In this document: in pieces, positions 19,264 to 29,916 of the stretch
Position numbering within the stretch: the first letter of the stretch is position 1
Layout: each line of letters opens with the position of its first letter
Assembly (NCBI RefSeq): GCF_900543425.1
Contig: NZ_UQRQ01000001.1
Coordinates: forward strand, 1 to 64,000
Length of the DNA: 64,000 nt
Reading direction: 5' to 3'
Origin: an uncultured Sanguibacteroides sp.
GTDB lineage: Bacteria; Bacteroidota; Bacteroidia; Bacteroidales; Marinifilaceae
Program-made: the position numbers and the translations under genes
The notes under the pieces: generated by a model
Databases searched by the model: none
What the model saw: the letters and a program-made list of their open reading frames with translations, nothing else
Told to the model about the DNA's origin: nothing

Positions 19264-21909
19264 ATGAGAAAAGTTATATATGTCATATCTCTTTTTGCTC
19301 TTCTTTTTGCGTTTTCAATGAACGTCGATGCGAGTAACCGCAAAAAGAAAAAAGAGAAGAAAGGTAAAGAGCAGGTAGAGGAATTGACTCCATACCAGAA
19401 GTTATTTAAAGATAAAAAGGTAACGACCGTAAAAGGACTGATGACCGTACATCAGGTAGATAAAAAAGTGTACGTGGAATTTCCTCTTCGGTTGTTGGAG
19501 AAAGATATGTTATTGGCTTCCACGATAGATAAGATTACGGATAACGGTGAAGGTTCCGTGGGAGAATTTGTAGGAGGAGGTTTTTCCTTGCGTTTTATTC
19601 GTCGGGATTCTGTTATTCAGGCCCGGATGGCTATTGAAACGGATTTTTTACCCATAGCTCCTTCCAATAGCAGTAAGGATCCGGCTATAGAAAAAGCCTT
19701 GGAACAATCTACCTTACCGGGAGTTTTCGGTACGTATAAGATTGAGGCGTGGACCCCGGACAGTTCGGCCGTAGTGATCGAATTGACCCCTTTGTTCACG
19801 AAGCATTCCATTTATACCAATCCGTTTCCTCCTTATGCGCCGAATGCGATGTTCGGTTTTATCGGGCGGAGACATAAATTACAGGAGAACCGTACGCGTT
19901 TGAAAGGGATTAAGGCTTATGATAGTAATATCGTGGTAAAATGCGAACAGGGATACGATGTGGATTACCTGGCTTTCTTTGGCGGTTATCTGGCACAGGA
20001 CGTGAAGGTTTCGGTAATTAGTAACAAGATATTGATGTTGTTACCGGAAGAACCCATGATGCCTCGCCTTTCGGATTCCCGTATCGGCGTGAATTACGTG
20101 ATGGGTAGTGATTTTGCGAGTCCGATGAAGGGGTTGGAAAAAGTATTTTATACCAGTCGTTGGCGGATTCAACCTTCCGATCCGGAGGCTTACAAAAGAG
20201 GCGAGTTGGTAGAACCGACGAAACCGATTGTATTTTATATGGATACCATTATGCCTCAGGCATGGAAGAAATACATTAAAGCCGGCTTAGAAGAGTGGAA
20301 CGGTGCTTTTGAAAAGATCGGTTTTAAAAACGTGATAGAGGTTCGGGACTTTCCGAAAGATGATCCTGATTTCGATCCGTTTAATATTGAATATTCTGTA
20401 ATTCGGTATGTTCCTGTTAATTGGTTTTTTGCCATGAATCATGGAGTGGTAGATCCCCGTACGGGAGAAATTTTAAGTATGTCTATTTGTATTCCGGATA
20501 ATTTTATCGGTAGTTTATACGGAGAGCGGGTTCTTTCCACGATGAATGCGGATCCTTCCGTACGTCGGGCGAAGTTAACCGAGGAACAGCTGGGAGAGAT
20601 GATTCGTTTGGAAATGGCTTCTACCATGGGATTTAATCTCGGATTAATATACAATTGTGCCGCTTCTGCCGTGTATCCCGTCGACTCTTTACGTTCGGCT
20701 TCGTTTACACAAAAATACGGGTTAAGTCCCTCCGTTATGGATATTGTTCCGAGTAATTATATTGCTCAACCGGGAGACGTGGAGAAAGGAGTAAGGATGA
20801 CGAATAAAGGCATCGGTGAATACGATGAATATGCCATTAAATGGTTGTATAAGCCGATAGAGGGAGCTCAAACGCCGCAGGACGAAAAAGCTACTTTGGA
20901 TCGTTGGATCAAAGAGTCCAGAAATAATCCGAATTGCCGTTATCGCTTGTTCGAATATTACGGTGCTTTTGATCCTTCCGTATTCCTTTCCGATTTGGGG
21001 GACGATCAGATTAAAGCATTTGAATATTTTCTTCAAAACATGAAGGGGGCACTGGCTCATTTTTACGAGTGGTATAAAGAAGATGATAAAGATATGTCGA
21101 AGCGGGCAAATATTTACGAAGGTTTGTGTTCTAACCTGGGAGGAAGTCAACTGGTTCAATTATCCAATTATATAGGTGGAATCCGGATGATAGAGGCCAA
21201 TGCCGATGAAGATGTGAAGAAATACGAAATGCTTCCGAAAGAGGAACAACGAAAAATGGTACATTACTTATTGGATTTCTCCAAAGATCTTTCCTGGTTG
21301 GAAGATTTGGATTTGATCCGTCAAATGGGACCGGGACGCGGTTCTATGGTAGATGCTATGCATAGTACGGTTTTTGGTCTTCTCTATTCTAAGATGGGTC
21401 GTTTAAAACTGTGTGAAGCCAAGTTTGAGAACGCCTATACTTCGAATGAATTTTTGAAGGATATCTACCAGTTTGTTTGGGAGGGAACCTTGAAGAACCG
21501 TCCTTTGACGAAAGAGGAGATGAAATTACAAACCTCTTATCTGGCAATGGCTTTGAAGAATTCTACCTTGGGAGAATCGGCTGCTACCCTGAAGGCTTCT
21601 GGTGATAGGTTTTTAAACGCAAACCAATTGGCCTGGAATACCAGTTTGAAAAACGGGATACAGATAAAAAGAAATAGTCCCATCGGTGAAAATAGATTCG
21701 AGATGGAAAATCCTGCCCGTGAAGTGGGAGCTTATTGGCTTCCCTGGTGGATTCGTGTTTCGGATTACCCGACTTCTCATGAATTTTATGCTATGGTTTT
21801 GCAGGTACAGGACTTGTTGAAAAAAGCCAGCATAAAAAGTTCGGGAGAAACAAAACAGCATTATGATTACTTACTCTATAAGATTAATAAATCTTTGGAG
21901 AAGAAATAA
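19264..21909 (+). CDS. Metzincin-like pseudoprotease, paralogue 2 (zinc motif lost)
   Basis: Exported paralogue of 881 aa with a signal peptide ending near residue 24 and the same domain order as protease 1 (VTTVKGLMTVHQVDKKVYVE; FYTSRWRIQPSDPEAYKRGE; DPRTGEILSMS). Where protease 1 has HEVGH, this protein has STMGF (residues 453-457), and the third His is a Tyr, so all ligands and the catalytic Glu are gone. The surrounding fold markers (DSLRSASFTQKYG, SVMDIVPSNYIAQPGD) remain, and the frame is intact over its whole length. That argues for a kept non-catalytic role, such as partner, substrate holder or inhibitor. It is 75 bases downstream of protease 1. Confidence 0.85.
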   Translation: MRKVIYVISLFALLFAFSMNVDASNRKKKKEKKGKEQVEELTPYQKLFKDKKVTTVKGLMTVHQVDKKVYVEFPLRLLEKDMLLASTIDKITDNGEGSVGEFVGGGFSLRFIRRDSVIQARMAIETDFLPIAPSNSSKDPAIEKALEQSTLPGVFGTYKIEAWTPDSSAVVIELTPLFTKHSIYTNPFPPYAPNAMFGFIGRRHKLQENRTRLKGIKAYDSNIVVKCEQGYDVDYLAFFGGYLAQDVKVSVISNKILMLLPEEPMMPRLSDSRIGVNYVMGSDFASPMKGLEKVFYTSRWRIQPSDPEAYKRGELVEPTKPIVFYMDTIMPQAWKKYIKAGLEEWNGAFEKIGFKNVIEVRDFPKDDPDFDPFNIEYSVIRYVPVNWFFAMNHGVVDPRTGEILSMSICIPDNFIGSLYGERVLSTMNADPSVRRAKLTEEQLGEMIRLEMASTMGFNLGLIYNCAASAVYPVDSLRSASFTQKYGLSPSVMDIVPSNYIAQPGDVEKGVRMTNKGIGEYDEYAIKWLYKPIEGAQTPQDEKATLDRWIKESRNNPNCRYRLFEYYGAFDPSVFLSDLGDDQIKAFEYFLQNMKGALAHFYEWYKEDDKDMSKRANIYEGLCSNLGGSQLVQLSNYIGGIRMIEANADEDVKKYEMLPKEEQRKMVHYLLDFSKDLSWLEDLDLIRQMGPGRGSMVDAMHSTVFGLLYSKMGRLKLCEAKFENAYTSNEFLKDIYQFVWEGTLKNRPLTKEEMKLQTSYLAMALKNSTLGESAATLKASGDRFLNANQLAWNTSLKNGIQIKRNSPIGENRFEMENPAREVGAYWLPWWIRVSDYPTSHEFYAMVLQVQDLLKKASIKSSGETKQHYDYLLYKINKSLEKK

Positions 21910-21940
21910 TTAACGGATGAAATGTTAAATAAATGAACAA

Positions 21941-24568
21941 ATGAGAAGCAGAATAATATATTTATTGGTAATTGTTTTGTTACTGCCTTGTCTGGCACAT
22001 GCTCGGAAGAAAAAGGAGAATCCGAAAGAGGCGGTAACGGAAAAGAAAGACAACCGTTACGAGGAGTTATTCAGAGATAAAGCTTGTGAGACGGTGAAGG
22101 GGTTGATTACCTTGCATAAGGTAGACGGCAAAATCTATTTTGAAATTCCGATGAAGCTGATGGATCGGGAAATGTTGCTGGGATCCACGATTACAGGAAC
22201 AACAGACAATATGTTCGGCAGCATAGGAGAACGTCCGTCGGATCCTCTATTGGTGACTTTTACTCAAAAAGATTCTACTTTGGTTAGTCTCGGTTTGATT
22301 CAAACGACTTATACGACCGAGAATGAAACATTGAAGGATCGTATGAAACGCGGAAATATCCCGGCTGTCATTAAGAATTTCGAAGTAAAAGCCTATGCTC
22401 CGGATAGCACGGCTGTCGTTGTTGATATGACAGACTTTTTATTGAGTGATGACGAGACATTACCCTCTTTTTCTCCCTGGTCTCCGATTTTGTCCATGAT
22501 GTGGGGGAACTCTCTGAATAAGAATTTTATGCGGGAGGAGTCTCAGGTATTGAAAATAAAAGCTTTTGAAGATAATGTAACGGTTCAGTCCCAATTGGCA
22601 TATCGCTTATCGGCTGAAACTTCGTATTTCCGTTATTGTTCAGACAAACCGGTTACGCAGATCATGACCCGTAATTTTATCCTTTTACCGGAAACTCCTG
22701 CGCGTCCTCGTTATGCAGATCCGCGTATAGGTGTGTTCTATCAGGGGATGTACGTGATGGGAGAGCCGAAGAAAGGAATGGATGTTTCGTATTATGCCAC
22801 CCGTTGGAGATTAGAACCTACCAATGAGGAAGCTTACCGGCGGGGCGAGTTAGTGGAACCTAAGAAGCCGATCGTCTTTTACGTGGATAATGCATTTCCC
22901 GATCAGTGGAAAAAATATATCAAAGAAGGAATTTGCGAGTGGAATGCTGCTTTTGAGAAAATAGGGTTTAAAAACGTCATGCGTGCGGAAGATTTTCCAA
23001 CCGACGATCCTGATTTTGATCCGGATAACCTGAAATATTCTTGTATCCGCTACTCTCCTTCTATCGTTGCGAATGCCATGGGGCCTTCTTGGACGGATCC
23101 CCGTACGGGAGAAATTTTGAATGCTTCCGTCTACGTGTATCATAATCTGGTGGAGTTGGTTCAGGATTGGCGGTTCTTACAGACGGCCGCGGCGGATCCT
23201 TCCGTCAGAAAGATCCGGTTGGACGATAAGGACTTTGGTGAATGTTTGCGTTATGTGTTGGCTCACGAAGTTGGACATACGTTAGGTTTGATGCATAATA
23301 TGTCTGCCTCTGCTGCTATTCCGACGGATTCTTTACGTTCTCCGTCGTTCACGCGGAAATACGGTACGACTTATTCTATTATGGATTATGCCCGTAATAA
23401 CTATGTAGCCCAGCCGGGAGATGCCGCTCGCGGTGTAAAAATGACTCCCCCTCATCTGGGATTATATGATTATTATGTTATCGAGTGGTTGTATAAGCCT
23501 CTGTTTGATATAAAGACTGCAAAAGAAGAGATTCCTGTCTTGGATCGGTTTATCACGGAAAGGTCTGATAATCCTGTCTATCGTTACGGAAAACAACAAT
23601 TCTGGGATTATTACGATCCTCGGGCCATGGAAGAAGACTTAGGGGAAGATCCCGTGAAATCTGCTGCTTATGGCGTGAAAAACTTAAAATACGTGTTGAA
23701 ACATATGAACGAATGGGTGAAGGACGAGGATAAGGATTATAAGTTTCGCACGAATATGTTGAATGAAGCGCGTTATCAGTTTGCCCGTTATATGAATCAT
23801 GTGATATGTAATCTGGGTGGTCTTTATTTAAACGAAAGGTATGAAAACGATAAGGTCCCTGCTTACGGGGTGGTACCCCGGGAAAGACAAAAGGAGGCTT
23901 TGCATTTTATGCTGGAACAGATTCGGGATTTGTCCTGGTTGGACGATATGAAGGGATTGCCTTTGGGACGGGAAGTGGCAGATGAGTTTCAGAAAGATAT
24001 TCTTCGCGGCCTTCTTATGGTTGTCCATAAAGTAGCGATGACACAAACCTTTTCTGATGAGAAGAGACCTTTTAGTAGAGAAGAGTATTTGAGTGATGTA
24101 TATAACTTTATAATGGCTCCGACATTGCAGGGTAAGAAGCTCACAAAGAGCGAACAGAAACTACAAAAGGGGTTGTTAGCGGCTTTGTTGGATGAATCCG
24201 GTGCGCAAAATAAGGATATGGGTATGAAGCCTTTCGGATGGAGCCTGAAGACTCCGTTGGTACAGGTACCGGAAAGCGTGAAAGCCTTAAGCCGGGAGAA
24301 GTACGGAGAGATCGGAGAGGATGTGATGGGACGTTTCACGAACCGGAGAACATGGGGAGAGAAACGAAGTATTCAAAATCCTGCAGAAGTTTCCGGATTC
24401 GGAGATCCTTTCTTCCTCTTTAAGGCTTTCCCGATGGAACCGGATAATTACTCTTTGTTACGGAAAATGTATTCTGCTTTTAAGAGTAAACAAAACGTGG
24501 GGACTCCTGAGATGCAACAATACTATAAATTGATGGTGCGTCAGATGGATAATATTTTCAATGATTGA
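21941..24568 (+). CDS. Exported zinc metalloprotease, protease 3, active motif
   Basis: Exported metzincin-type endopeptidase of 875 aa. Its signal peptide ends near residue 21 (CLAHA). HEVGHTLGLMH lies at residues 442-452 and SIMDY downstream, so the catalytic site is complete. Sequence is closest to proteases 1 and 5; the segment from TDSLRSPSFTR through MDYARNNYVAQPGDAARGV is almost the same in all three. It begins 31 bases after pseudoprotease 2 and ends 18 bases before pseudoprotease 4, so the genes form one transcript. Confidence 0.9.
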   Translation: MRSRIIYLLVIVLLLPCLAHARKKKENPKEAVTEKKDNRYEELFRDKACETVKGLITLHKVDGKIYFEIPMKLMDREMLLGSTITGTTDNMFGSIGERPSDPLLVTFTQKDSTLVSLGLIQTTYTTENETLKDRMKRGNIPAVIKNFEVKAYAPDSTAVVVDMTDFLLSDDETLPSFSPWSPILSMMWGNSLNKNFMREESQVLKIKAFEDNVTVQSQLAYRLSAETSYFRYCSDKPVTQIMTRNFILLPETPARPRYADPRIGVFYQGMYVMGEPKKGMDVSYYATRWRLEPTNEEAYRRGELVEPKKPIVFYVDNAFPDQWKKYIKEGICEWNAAFEKIGFKNVMRAEDFPTDDPDFDPDNLKYSCIRYSPSIVANAMGPSWTDPRTGEILNASVYVYHNLVELVQDWRFLQTAAADPSVRKIRLDDKDFGECLRYVLAHEVGHTLGLMHNMSASAAIPTDSLRSPSFTRKYGTTYSIMDYARNNYVAQPGDAARGVKMTPPHLGLYDYYVIEWLYKPLFDIKTAKEEIPVLDRFITERSDNPVYRYGKQQFWDYYDPRAMEEDLGEDPVKSAAYGVKNLKYVLKHMNEWVKDEDKDYKFRTNMLNEARYQFARYMNHVICNLGGLYLNERYENDKVPAYGVVPRERQKEALHFMLEQIRDLSWLDDMKGLPLGREVADEFQKDILRGLLMVVHKVAMTQTFSDEKRPFSREEYLSDVYNFIMAPTLQGKKLTKSEQKLQKGLLAALLDESGAQNKDMGMKPFGWSLKTPLVQVPESVKALSREKYGEIGEDVMGRFTNRRTWGEKRSIQNPAEVSGFGDPFFLFKAFPMEPDNYSLLRKMYSAFKSKQNVGTPEMQQYYKLMVRQMDNIFND

Positions 24569-24586
24569 GATATAAAATAGAAAGTT

Positions 24587-27193
24587 ATGAAAAAGATCAT
24601 ATATATACTATTTCTTTTTACTCTTGCCTTTGGCGTGTGTGATGCTTCTGCCGGGGAACGAAAGAAGAAGAAAGAAAATAAAAAGAAAAAAGAGTTGACT
24701 GCCTACCAGAAATTATTCGAAGGTAAGCAGGCTCAGACAGCTCGTGGTTTGATGACTCTTCATAAGATCGGTGATAAAGTTTACGTGGAATTTCCGGTAA
24801 ACTTATTGAACAAGGATATGTTGTTTACCTCTTCCGTGGAAAGAATTAGCGATTGCGGAGAGAGTGCCGTGGGAGAATTTTCCGGTCCGGGAGTACCTCT
24901 TAAATTTACTCGTATGGATTCTCTCCTTCAGGCCAGATTATTACTTATGAATCCGTTCAAAAATATGACGGATGATTTAGGTGTAAACGAGGCCTTTAAT
25001 CGATCTGCTATGCCCGGAGTATACGGAAGTTATAAGATCGAGGCGTGGACTCCGGACAGTAGTGCTATGGTAGTGGATATGACCTCTTTGTTTATGTCTC
25101 ATAGTATTTACACGACTCCTTTTGCGGATTATGCCGGAAATTCATTTTTTGGCTTAGCCGTTCGGGATCATAAATTTCAGGAAGATCGTAATTTCTTGAA
25201 AGGAGTAAAAGCTTATCCGACAAATGTTGCGGTGACTTGTGAGATGGGATACAATGTGGATATATATCTATTTGGCATGTTCATTATGGCACAAGATATG
25301 AAGGTGTCTATTGAGGCCAATCGGATATTGATGCTTCTACCGGAACAAACGATGTTGCCTCGTTTGGCGGATTACCGTGTAAATGTAGAGTATAACCGGG
25401 AAAATAGCTTCGAGTCTTCCATGAAAGGAGTGAAATCGGTATATTTCACGAATCGTTGGCGTATGGAACCTTCGGATCCGGAAGCTTACCGGGAAGGAAA
25501 GATGGTCGAACCGAAGAAACCCATTGTTTTTTATATCGATACGTTAATGCCGGAATCTATAAAGCCTTATGTGATTGCCGGTGTAGAAGAGTGGAATGCC
25601 GCTTTTGAGAAAATCGGTTTCAAAAATGCGATTCAAGTGAAAGATTGTCCGAAGGATGATCCTGATTTTGATATGGCAGACGTGAGTTATTCTACTATTT
25701 TATATGCTCCGATCAAGATGTATGATGTAAAATCTCAGAAATATTGTGATCCTCGTACGGGTGAGATCTTGTCGGCTTCTATTCTTGTTCCGGTGGGATA
25801 TGTGCCTACTTATGAACTGAAAATGAGTATGATGTCCGTCAATCCTCAAGTTCGTAATAATTACATTTCGGAGGAAGTCTATGGAGATGTGATTAAATCC
25901 GATGTAGCCAAACAGATGGGGATTTGTTTAGGATTTACTGAAAACCTGATAGCTTCTTCTGTCTATCCGGTAGACTCTTTACGTTCTGCGACGTTTACTC
26001 AAACCTACGGATTAACGCCTTCCGTCATGGATCTCGTGGCTTGTAACTACATTGCACAACCCGGGGATATGGAAAAAGGTGTTCGCATGTTCTCTAAAGG
26101 GATAGGTGAATTTGATTATTTTACCGTTAAATGGTTGTATCAACCCATAGACGGGATTGTAAAACCTCAGGATGAAACAGAGGTTTTAAACCGGTGGATT
26201 GTCGATGCTAAAAAGGAATTGAATTATAGGTATAGTCCTATGATATGGAGTTTTTACCGTTTGTTGAAAGATCCCCGTCGGGCGTGGGGTGATTTGGGAG
26301 ATGATCCGATGAAATCTCTCGAGTATCGGATCAGCAATGTCAAATATGCCATGGAACATTTTAGGGAGTGGTTCAAGGATGACGATAAAGATTTGCGTAT
26401 GAGGACTTCTCTGCACTCCTCTTTTTCCAATCTGCTATCGGGTGAAATGAATAACTTATTGGATTACGTGGGAGGTATCTACCTGAATGAAGTTACCGCG
26501 GACGAGGATATGCCGACGTTTACCGTTGTACCCAAGGAGCGTCAGCAAGAGATTGTACGTTATGCTTTGGAGATGTCTAAAAAGTTCGGATGGTTAGATG
26601 ATAAAGAGTATATAAAAGAGACCGGATTGGGTTACGCGACGGTTCCTTCTCAAGAGATTCAGTTAGCTATTATCGGCGGTCTACTCAATAAGGTCGGCGA
26701 TTTGAAACTATGTGCTGAAAAATCGAGTGATGCTTATACTCCGGATGAATTTTTGGATGACCTGTATGCCTATATTTGGGAAGGGACGTTGAAAAAACGT
26801 GCCTTGACGGAGGATGAGCGATTCTTACAAAGGAGCTTTGTAGGTATCGTGATGGCTTCTTCCGCTGTTGCGGAATCTCCGGCTTCTTTTGAAAAGGAAG
26901 AACAGAGATTCCCCTTTATAGCCAATCAGAATTTGGTTTATTGGAAACCGGATATGCGGGAGTTCAATCGTATGGAGCAAAAGTGGAGGACCGATTATTT
27001 GCCGTCGCAACGTAGTGGTTATCATGGATATATCGCAACGGCTAAAGGATACAATGCGGCTCCGGAATATTATGCCATGTTGGTACGGATCCAAAAGTTG
27101 TTACAGGGGGCTGTTCTTTCCAGTAGCGGTGATACGAAAGCCCATTACGAATATTTGTTATATCGGATTCGTAAAGCCATGTCTAAAAAATAA
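24587..27193 (+). CDS. Metzincin-like pseudoprotease, paralogue 4 (zinc motif lost)
   Basis: Exported protein of 868 aa, closest in layout to pseudoprotease 2 (YGSYKIEAWTPDSSAMVVDMT; LPEQTMLPRLADYRVNVEYN). At the catalytic site KQMGI (residues 442-446) replaces HExGH, and a Glu replaces the third His, so zinc binding and catalysis through this motif are not possible. The changes differ from those in paralogue 2 (STMGF), so the sites drifted separately after loss or were lost twice. The reading frame is complete and fold-defining segments (SVMDLVACNYIAQPGDMEKGVRM) are kept, which points to a maintained structural role. Confidence 0.85.
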   Translation: MKKIIYILFLFTLAFGVCDASAGERKKKKENKKKKELTAYQKLFEGKQAQTARGLMTLHKIGDKVYVEFPVNLLNKDMLFTSSVERISDCGESAVGEFSGPGVPLKFTRMDSLLQARLLLMNPFKNMTDDLGVNEAFNRSAMPGVYGSYKIEAWTPDSSAMVVDMTSLFMSHSIYTTPFADYAGNSFFGLAVRDHKFQEDRNFLKGVKAYPTNVAVTCEMGYNVDIYLFGMFIMAQDMKVSIEANRILMLLPEQTMLPRLADYRVNVEYNRENSFESSMKGVKSVYFTNRWRMEPSDPEAYREGKMVEPKKPIVFYIDTLMPESIKPYVIAGVEEWNAAFEKIGFKNAIQVKDCPKDDPDFDMADVSYSTILYAPIKMYDVKSQKYCDPRTGEILSASILVPVGYVPTYELKMSMMSVNPQVRNNYISEEVYGDVIKSDVAKQMGICLGFTENLIASSVYPVDSLRSATFTQTYGLTPSVMDLVACNYIAQPGDMEKGVRMFSKGIGEFDYFTVKWLYQPIDGIVKPQDETEVLNRWIVDAKKELNYRYSPMIWSFYRLLKDPRRAWGDLGDDPMKSLEYRISNVKYAMEHFREWFKDDDKDLRMRTSLHSSFSNLLSGEMNNLLDYVGGIYLNEVTADEDMPTFTVVPKERQQEIVRYALEMSKKFGWLDDKEYIKETGLGYATVPSQEIQLAIIGGLLNKVGDLKLCAEKSSDAYTPDEFLDDLYAYIWEGTLKKRALTEDERFLQRSFVGIVMASSAVAESPASFEKEEQRFPFIANQNLVYWKPDMREFNRMEQKWRTDYLPSQRSGYHGYIATAKGYNAAPEYYAMLVRIQKLLQGAVLSSSGDTKAHYEYLLYRIRKAMSKK

Positions 27194-27225
27194 ACAATAG
27201 GTAATAAAGCTAAAAAAGAAATATC

Positions 27226-29814
27226 ATGAAAAACAACACGATTATTATACTGCTGGTTGTTTTGTTGATGCCATTCCTTGCAGAGGCTCAGAAAAAGAAA
27301 GGGAAGAAGGGTAAAGCAGAGATAGAGCAAGAGGTAAAAGCACCTGAAAAGGAATCGGCTTATGACAAACTTTTTAAAGATAAAGCTCACGAGAGTGCAA
27401 AAGGAGTAATGACGGTTCATAAAATAGACGGTAAGGTTTATTTTGAAATTCCTTTGAATTTATTAGGTAGAGAGATGTTGATCGGATCGACGATAGCCGA
27501 GAACTCGAGTAGTTTGTTCGGGGCGGTAGGTGAAAAACCGCACGAGCCTCTTCACGTGGTTTTTACTCGTACGGATTCTTTGTTAAATTTGCGGGAAGCT
27601 AACTCCATACATACAACAGATAATGAGCGGATGCGTCAAAACGTGGAGTTAAGCGCCATACCGGCTGTTATTAAAAATTTCGAGATTAAGGCTTATTCTC
27701 CGGATAGTACGGCTGTAGTCATCGATATGACGGATTTTTTGACCAGTGAAAATGAAAAGATGAATCCTTTTTCACCATGGATGCCGATTTTAATGGAATA
27801 TTGGAGAGATGCCAGGTTGGAAAAAGAGTTTCAACAGGAACACACCCAGATCGGAAAAATCAGTGCGTTTGAAAATAATGTGAATGTGCAGACCTCTTTT
27901 ACTTATACCGTAAGCATTAATGCTGATAATTGGTATTGGCTTTATAAAATGCCCTATACGGCAACCATGAGTCGAACTTTTCTTCTATTACCGGAAACGC
28001 CGATGCGTTCCCGGATAGCCGACCCCCGGATTGGAGTATTTTTTGGAGGAAAATATCTGTATGGCGATAAAGATAGGGGAGTGGAAGTCGTCTATGATGC
28101 CAATCGTTGGCGTTTGGAACCGAAAGATGTGGAAGCTTATAAACGAGGTGAGTTGGTCGAACCGATAAAACCTATCGTTTTTTATATAGATGATAATTTC
28201 CCTGCAGCATGGAAGAATTACGTGAAAGCAGGTGTAGAGGAATGGCAGGCTGCTTTTGAGAAAATCGGTTTTAAAAATGCTATTGTTGCCAAGGATTTTC
28301 CTAAGGACGATCCCGATTTTGATCCGGAGAACCTGAATTACTCTTGTGTACGCTATTCGCCTTCTTCCGTTGCCAATGCTATGGGACCCTCTTGGACGGA
28401 TCCGAGAAGCGGAGAGATTCTTCAGGCTAATGTGTCTGTGTATCATAATCTTATCCAGTTGGTACAAGATTGGCGCTTCTTGCAGACGGCCCCGGCGGAT
28501 CCTTCTGTCCGTAAAATGCAACTGGATGATGCGACTATTGGAGATTGTATTCGTTACGTGATTGCTCATGAAATAGGCCATTGTCTGGGCTTAATGCATA
28601 ACATGGCGGCTTCGGCGGCTGTCCCGACGGATTCTTTACGTTCTCCGTCGTTCACGCGGAAGTACGGCACGACCTATTCTATCATGGATTATGCCCGTAA
28701 CAATTATGTGGCTCAACCGGGAGATGCCGCTCGCGGTGTGAAAATGACACCCCCCAATTTGGGATTATATGATTATTATGCCATCAAATGGTTATACACG
28801 TCGCTTCCGGATGCCAAAACGGCTAAGGATGAACTTCCGACATTGGAACGTTGGATTTCTGAAAAATCGGGAGATCCGATTTATCGGTATGGAAAACAAC
28901 AAATTTGGGCGCATTATGACCCGAGTTCGTTCGAGGAAGATTTAGGAGACGATGCGATCAAATCGGCAACCTACGGTGTAAAGAATCTTAAGTATGTATT
29001 GGCTCATTTAAACGAGTGGACGGCTGCGGAAGATTTGGATTATTCTTTCCGGGAAAGGATGTATAACGAGCTGATATACCAGTATGTACGTTATATGAAT
29101 CATGTGGCGGCCAATATCGGAGGAATTTATTTGAATGAAAGTTATCAAGGGGATAAACGTCCGAATTACGCTTTTGTTCCGCGTGAAAAACAAAAACGGG
29201 CATTGAGGTTTTTGTTGAATCAGATAAAGGATGCCGGATGGTTGGAGAATCCTGATTTTCAAAAAGAGATGCCCCTGATGGGAAATATCTCCAGGGAATT
29301 GGAAGATAAGATTATGAGCGGAATCTTTGGGCGTTTGGGGGCCGTTGCTTATTGTGCGGAGAAGGCTCCTGCCGGTCAGGTGTATACTCCGGCGGCCTAT
29401 TTGAATGATATCCATGATTTTATTTTTACCCCTACAAAACAAGGAAAAACCTTGTCTAACGTGGAAAAGAAAATGCAATTGGCTCTTTTGAGTCAGGTGA
29501 TCGGCGGTGCCGATGTGGAAAAAAATTCTAAAGGAGGAAGTCGAGGACGTATGATCGTGGAAGTCCCGGAGGCTGTTAAAGCTAAGAGCCTGGAGTATTA
29601 CGGACAGGTGATGGGAAATAAGAGTCCGGTGAATAAGCAGGGATTTAGTTATTACGTGGATATCCAAATGGGTAACGCGGATATGGCTCCTTACTATTAT
29701 GATTTAATGAAAAAAACATTGAATCTGCTAAAAAATCAGGCAACGACCGGGTCTTCAGATACTCGGCTTCACTATAAATTACTGATCCATAAATTGGAAC
29801 AGGCTCTAAATTAA
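27226..29814 (+). CDS. Exported zinc metalloprotease, protease 5, active motif
   Basis: Last of the tandem set, 862 aa, with a signal peptide ending near residue 22 (FLAEAQ) and a Lys-rich linker. HEIGHCLGLMH lies at residues 448-458, with the Met-turn SIMDY downstream, so it should be catalytically competent. A stable hairpin without a T run follows in the 102 bases before the second ABC module, so some read-through into the transporter genes is possible. Confidence 0.9.
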   Translation: MKNNTIIILLVVLLMPFLAEAQKKKGKKGKAEIEQEVKAPEKESAYDKLFKDKAHESAKGVMTVHKIDGKVYFEIPLNLLGREMLIGSTIAENSSSLFGAVGEKPHEPLHVVFTRTDSLLNLREANSIHTTDNERMRQNVELSAIPAVIKNFEIKAYSPDSTAVVIDMTDFLTSENEKMNPFSPWMPILMEYWRDARLEKEFQQEHTQIGKISAFENNVNVQTSFTYTVSINADNWYWLYKMPYTATMSRTFLLLPETPMRSRIADPRIGVFFGGKYLYGDKDRGVEVVYDANRWRLEPKDVEAYKRGELVEPIKPIVFYIDDNFPAAWKNYVKAGVEEWQAAFEKIGFKNAIVAKDFPKDDPDFDPENLNYSCVRYSPSSVANAMGPSWTDPRSGEILQANVSVYHNLIQLVQDWRFLQTAPADPSVRKMQLDDATIGDCIRYVIAHEIGHCLGLMHNMAASAAVPTDSLRSPSFTRKYGTTYSIMDYARNNYVAQPGDAARGVKMTPPNLGLYDYYAIKWLYTSLPDAKTAKDELPTLERWISEKSGDPIYRYGKQQIWAHYDPSSFEEDLGDDAIKSATYGVKNLKYVLAHLNEWTAAEDLDYSFRERMYNELIYQYVRYMNHVAANIGGIYLNESYQGDKRPNYAFVPREKQKRALRFLLNQIKDAGWLENPDFQKEMPLMGNISRELEDKIMSGIFGRLGAVAYCAEKAPAGQVYTPAAYLNDIHDFIFTPTKQGKTLSNVEKKMQLALLSQVIGGADVEKNSKGGSRGRMIVEVPEAVKAKSLEYYGQVMGNKSPVNKQGFSYYVDIQMGNADMAPYYYDLMKKTLNLLKNQATTGSSDTRLHYKLLIHKLEQALN

Positions 29815-29827
29815 TGTTTCTTCTCTA

Positions 29828-29876
29828 GTTTCTCTTCGTCGTTATTCTACATTTCATGAATGACGACAAGAGAAAC
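29828..29876 (+). promoter_or_regulatory. Stable intergenic hairpin between proteases and ABC module B
   Basis: A stem of about 19 bp (GTTTCTCTT pairing with AAGAGAAAC, then GTCGT/ACGAC and ATTC/GAAT, with one bulged base and one G-T pair) encloses a 10-base loop. No T run follows, so it looks more like a processing or stability element than a terminator. Confidence 0.45.
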
Positions 29877-29916
29877 CCAGCTAAGAGATGTTCAATAACT
29901 AAAATATAATAATTGT

